The translations under genes were made by a program, and so were the position numbers. Below, piece after piece: positions 59,829-61,736 of a DNA stretch of 61,736 bases (position 1 is the first letter of the stretch; every line of letters starts with the position of its first letter). The notes under the pieces are model-generated. The model saw nothing but the letters and a program-made list of their open reading frames with translations, did no database searches and was not told the DNA's origin. This stretch comes from Chromatiales bacterium (GTDB lineage Bacteria; Pseudomonadota; Gammaproteobacteria; Thiohalomonadales; Thiohalomonadaceae): positions 1-61,736 of the forward strand of contig JAOUQQ010000004.1 of NCBI GenBank assembly GCA_029879245.1. Direction: 5' to 3'.

Positions 59829-61202
59829 ATGAAGATCATCATCCTTGGAGCGGGACAGGTCGGCTCCTCACTGGCAAATCATCTTGCCAGCGAGGCCAAT
59901 GACATCACCGTGGTCGATGTCGACAGCCAATTGTTACTGGATTTGCAGGACCGCCTTGACCTGCGCACTGTGCAGGGGCAGGCCTCTCACCCCGATGTAT
60001 TACAGCGTGCGGGGGCCGAGGATGCAGATATGATCATCGCGGTGACCAACAGCGATGAGACCAACATGGTCGCCTGTCAGGTCGCGTTTACCCTCTATCA
60101 TACCCCCACCAAGATCGCCCGGGTACGCTCTCAGGCCTATCTGGAGCACCCGGAACTCTTTACCCAGGAGTCGCTGTCTGTTGATGTAATTATCAGCCCA
60201 GAACAGCTGGTGACCGATTATGTCCATCGGTTGATCGAGCACCCAGGTGCCCTGCAGGTACTCGACTTCTCCGGCGGTCGGGTGCAACTGGTGGCGGTAA
60301 AGGCCTACTATGGCGGGCCGCTGGTGGGGCACGAGCTGCGTACCCTGCGTGATCACATGCCGGGGGTGCAGACCCGTGTGGCGGCGATCTACCGTCGCGG
60401 CCGAGCCATCAACCCGGAGGGCAATACCGTCATTGAGGCGGACGATGAGGTCTTCTTTATCGCTGCCAAGAAGGATATTCGCGCGGTGATGAGTGAGCTG
60501 CGCAAGCTGGAGAAACCGGTCAAGCGGGTGATCATCGCTGGTGGTGGCAATATCGGCAAGCGACTGGCCCGTGCACTGGAGCAGCGCTATCAGGTGAAGC
60601 TGATCGACCATAACCTGCGCCGTACCCGCGCCATCTCCGAGGAGCTCGACAACACCATCGTATTGCAGGGGGATGCGGCCGATGAGGAGCTGCTGCTGGA
60701 GGAGGGAATTGATCAGACCGATGTCTTCTGTGCCCTGACCAACGACGATGAGGTGAATATCCTCTCTGCGATGCTGGCCAAACGACTCGGGGCGCGCAAG
60801 ACGATGGCGCTGATCAATCGTGCCGCTTATGTGGATCTGGTGCAGAGCGGTGATATCGATATCGCCATCTCACCGCCGCAGGCGACTATCGGCTCACTGC
60901 TGGCCCATGTACGCCGTGGGGACGTGGTGATGGTTCACTCACTGCGTCGTGGGGCGGCCGAGGCGATCGAGGCGATTGCCCATGGTGACCAGGCCTCCTC
61001 AAAGGTGGTGGGGCGTGCCATTGACGATATAAAACTGCCGAAGGGAACCACCATTGGCGCCATTGTACGTGGTGAGGAGGTGCTGATCGCCCACCACGAC
61101 ACGGTGATTGAGGCCGAAGACCACGTGCTACTCTTTGTGGTCGATAAAAAGCGCATTCCCGAGGTCGAGCGGCTCTTCCAGGTCGGCGTGATCTTTCTCT
61201 AG
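59829..61202 (+). CDS. trkA: Trk potassium transporter peripheral subunit TrkA
   Basis: A 457-residue cytoplasmic protein that binds NAD(H) and gates TrkH. It has two RCK units: each starts with a Rossmann nucleotide-binding motif ([13 protein letters not shown] and [14 protein letters not shown]) and ends in a TrkA-C domain. Length matches the family. TrkH follows after 3 bases, giving a trkA-trkH operon. Confidence 0.95.
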   Translation: MKIIILGAGQVGSSLANHLASEANDITVVDVDSQLLLDLQDRLDLRTVQGQASHPDVLQRAGAEDADMIIAVTNSDETNMVACQVAFTLYHTPTKIARVRSQAYLEHPELFTQESLSVDVIISPEQLVTDYVHRLIEHPGALQVLDFSGGRVQLVAVKAYYGGPLVGHELRTLRDHMPGVQTRVAAIYRRGRAINPEGNTVIEADDEVFFIAAKKDIRAVMSELRKLEKPVKRVIIAGGGNIGKRLARALEQRYQVKLIDHNLRRTRAISEELDNTIVLQGDAADEELLLEEGIDQTDVFCALTNDDEVNILSAMLAKRLGARKTMALINRAAYVDLVQSGDIDIAISPPQATIGSLLAHVRRGDVVMVHSLRRGAAEAIEAIAHGDQASSKVVGRAIDDIKLPKGTTIGAIVRGEEVLIAHHDTVIEAEDHVLLFVVDKKRIPEVERLFQVGVIFL

Positions 61203-61205
61203 GCC

Positions 61206-61736
61206 ATGCAGTTTACCTCCATTCAGCGTATCGTCGGGTTGTTGCTGATGCTCTTCAGCACCACCATGCTGCCGCCGTTGCTGGTCTCCCTGATTAGCCA
61301 TGACCAACTCCATATCCCCTTTCTTCTCGCCTTTATCCTGACCTTTGTCACCGGTATGTTTGCCTGGCTGCCGGTGCACCGTGTGCGTAAGGAGCTGCGC
61401 CTGCGCGACGGCTTTATGGTGGTGGTGCTCTTCTGGACGGTACTGGGTCTGTTCGGGGCGCTCCCCTTTGCCATTGCAGATAATCCCCATCTGACGATCA
61501 CCGATGCGGTGTTTGAGTCGATCTCGGGGTTGACCACTACCGGGGCGACGGTGATCACCGCCATCGACAATTTGCCACCAAGCATCCTCTATTACCGGCA
61601 GCAACTGCAGTGGCTGGGGGGGATGGGGATTATCGTTCTCGCGGTGGCGATCCTGCCGATGCTCGGCATTGGTGGTATGCAGCTCTATCGTGCCGAGACC
61701 CCGGGGCCGATGAAAGACACAAGCTTAACCCGCCCA
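61206..61736 (+). CDS. trkH: Trk potassium channel subunit TrkH, 5' part only
   Basis: The first 177 codons of the potassium-channel subunit are present; the gene runs off the right edge. Membrane helices lie at about 7-30, 38-58, 72-90 and 135-153. The first selectivity-filter loop is seen in [15 protein letters not shown], and [32 protein letters not shown] is the conserved stretch after it. It starts with ATG 61206, three bases after trkA. Confidence 0.93.
   Translation, partial: MQFTSIQRIVGLLLMLFSTTMLPPLLVSLISHDQLHIPFLLAFILTFVTGMFAWLPVHRVRKELRLRDGFMVVVLFWTVLGLFGALPFAIADNPHLTITDAVFESISGLTTTGATVITAIDNLPPSILYYRQQLQWLGGMGIIVLAVAILPMLGIGGMQLYRAETPGPMKDTSLTRP

Noticed and set aside
1-61736. 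tRNA or rRNA genes, insertion sequences, CRISPR arrays, prophage genes
   Set aside because: I looked for their typical sequences and gene types and saw none. In particular, no transposase or integrase flanks the 26-kb cytochrome region.

Overview
The window looks like a piece of a gammaproteobacterial chromosome close to the replication origin. The housekeeping genes and their order support this: cytochrome c4 and c5, engB, polA, a DUF2782 gene, a choline-kinase-like thrB, then tsaC/yrdC, dprA, a LysM gene, def, fmt, rsmB, trkA and trkH. From general knowledge, the same two blocks flank the origin in Pseudomonas-like genomes. The biosynthetic style (System II ResB/CcsA cytochrome c maturation, many c-type cytochromes) fits a sulfur- or metal-respiring lineage such as the Chromatiales/Sedimenticola group, but this is inference and no species can be named from the sequence alone.

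Layout. 1-7 kb: the 5' part of a Y-family DNA polymerase gene, a large CHASE/PAS hybrid histidine kinase, RNase D, a small membrane protein and Mpl. 7-11.4 kb (minus strand): a ResB/CcsB maturation pair, cytochrome c4 and cytochrome c5. 11.6-15.1 kb: engB and polA, with a hairpin-rich gap between them that probably encodes a small RNA in the position of Spot 42/ErsA. 15.2-41.5 kb: a cytochrome region of about 26 kb lying between polA and the DUF2782-thrB pair, which are neighbours in related genomes. 42.9-43.8 kb: an AT-rich gap with five exact DnaA boxes, a candidate oriC. 43.9-46.7 kb: two TRAP transporter permeases and a poly-Gly lipoprotein. 46.9-52.7 kb (minus strand): tsaC, topA, smg, dprA and a LysM lipoprotein. 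52.8-61.7 kb (plus strand): def, fmt, rsmB, a DUF4390 gene, an NtrY/NtrX-like two-component pair, trkA and the start of trkH.

The 26-kb region is the interesting part. It encodes a tetraheme cytochrome, a parvulin-type prolyl isomerase, a cysteine-free outer-membrane beta-barrel, three triheme c7-type cytochromes (two are paralogues), two paralogous periplasmic helical proteins of unknown family, five beta-propeller proteins (three NHL, two Reg_prop type), an 11-heme cytochrome with a 17-residue poly-Gly linker and a CXXCT motif, a dedicated ResB/CcsA pair, a 12-helix protein with heme-copper-oxidase histidines but lacking the CuB His-His pair, a TPR protein, a second ResB/CcsB pair, a TlpA/ResA-like thioredoxin, a monoheme cytochrome, a pentaheme cytochrome, and a probable hexaheme cytochrome split by a frame change at a run of nine A. 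About 36 CXXCH motifs lie in this region. The most economical reading is an outer-membrane electron conduit (extracellular electron transfer) that carries its own cytochrome-maturation and assembly machinery. That function is inferred from gene content. The part from about 17.3 to 24.6 kb is clearly more AT-rich than its surroundings and may have been acquired separately.
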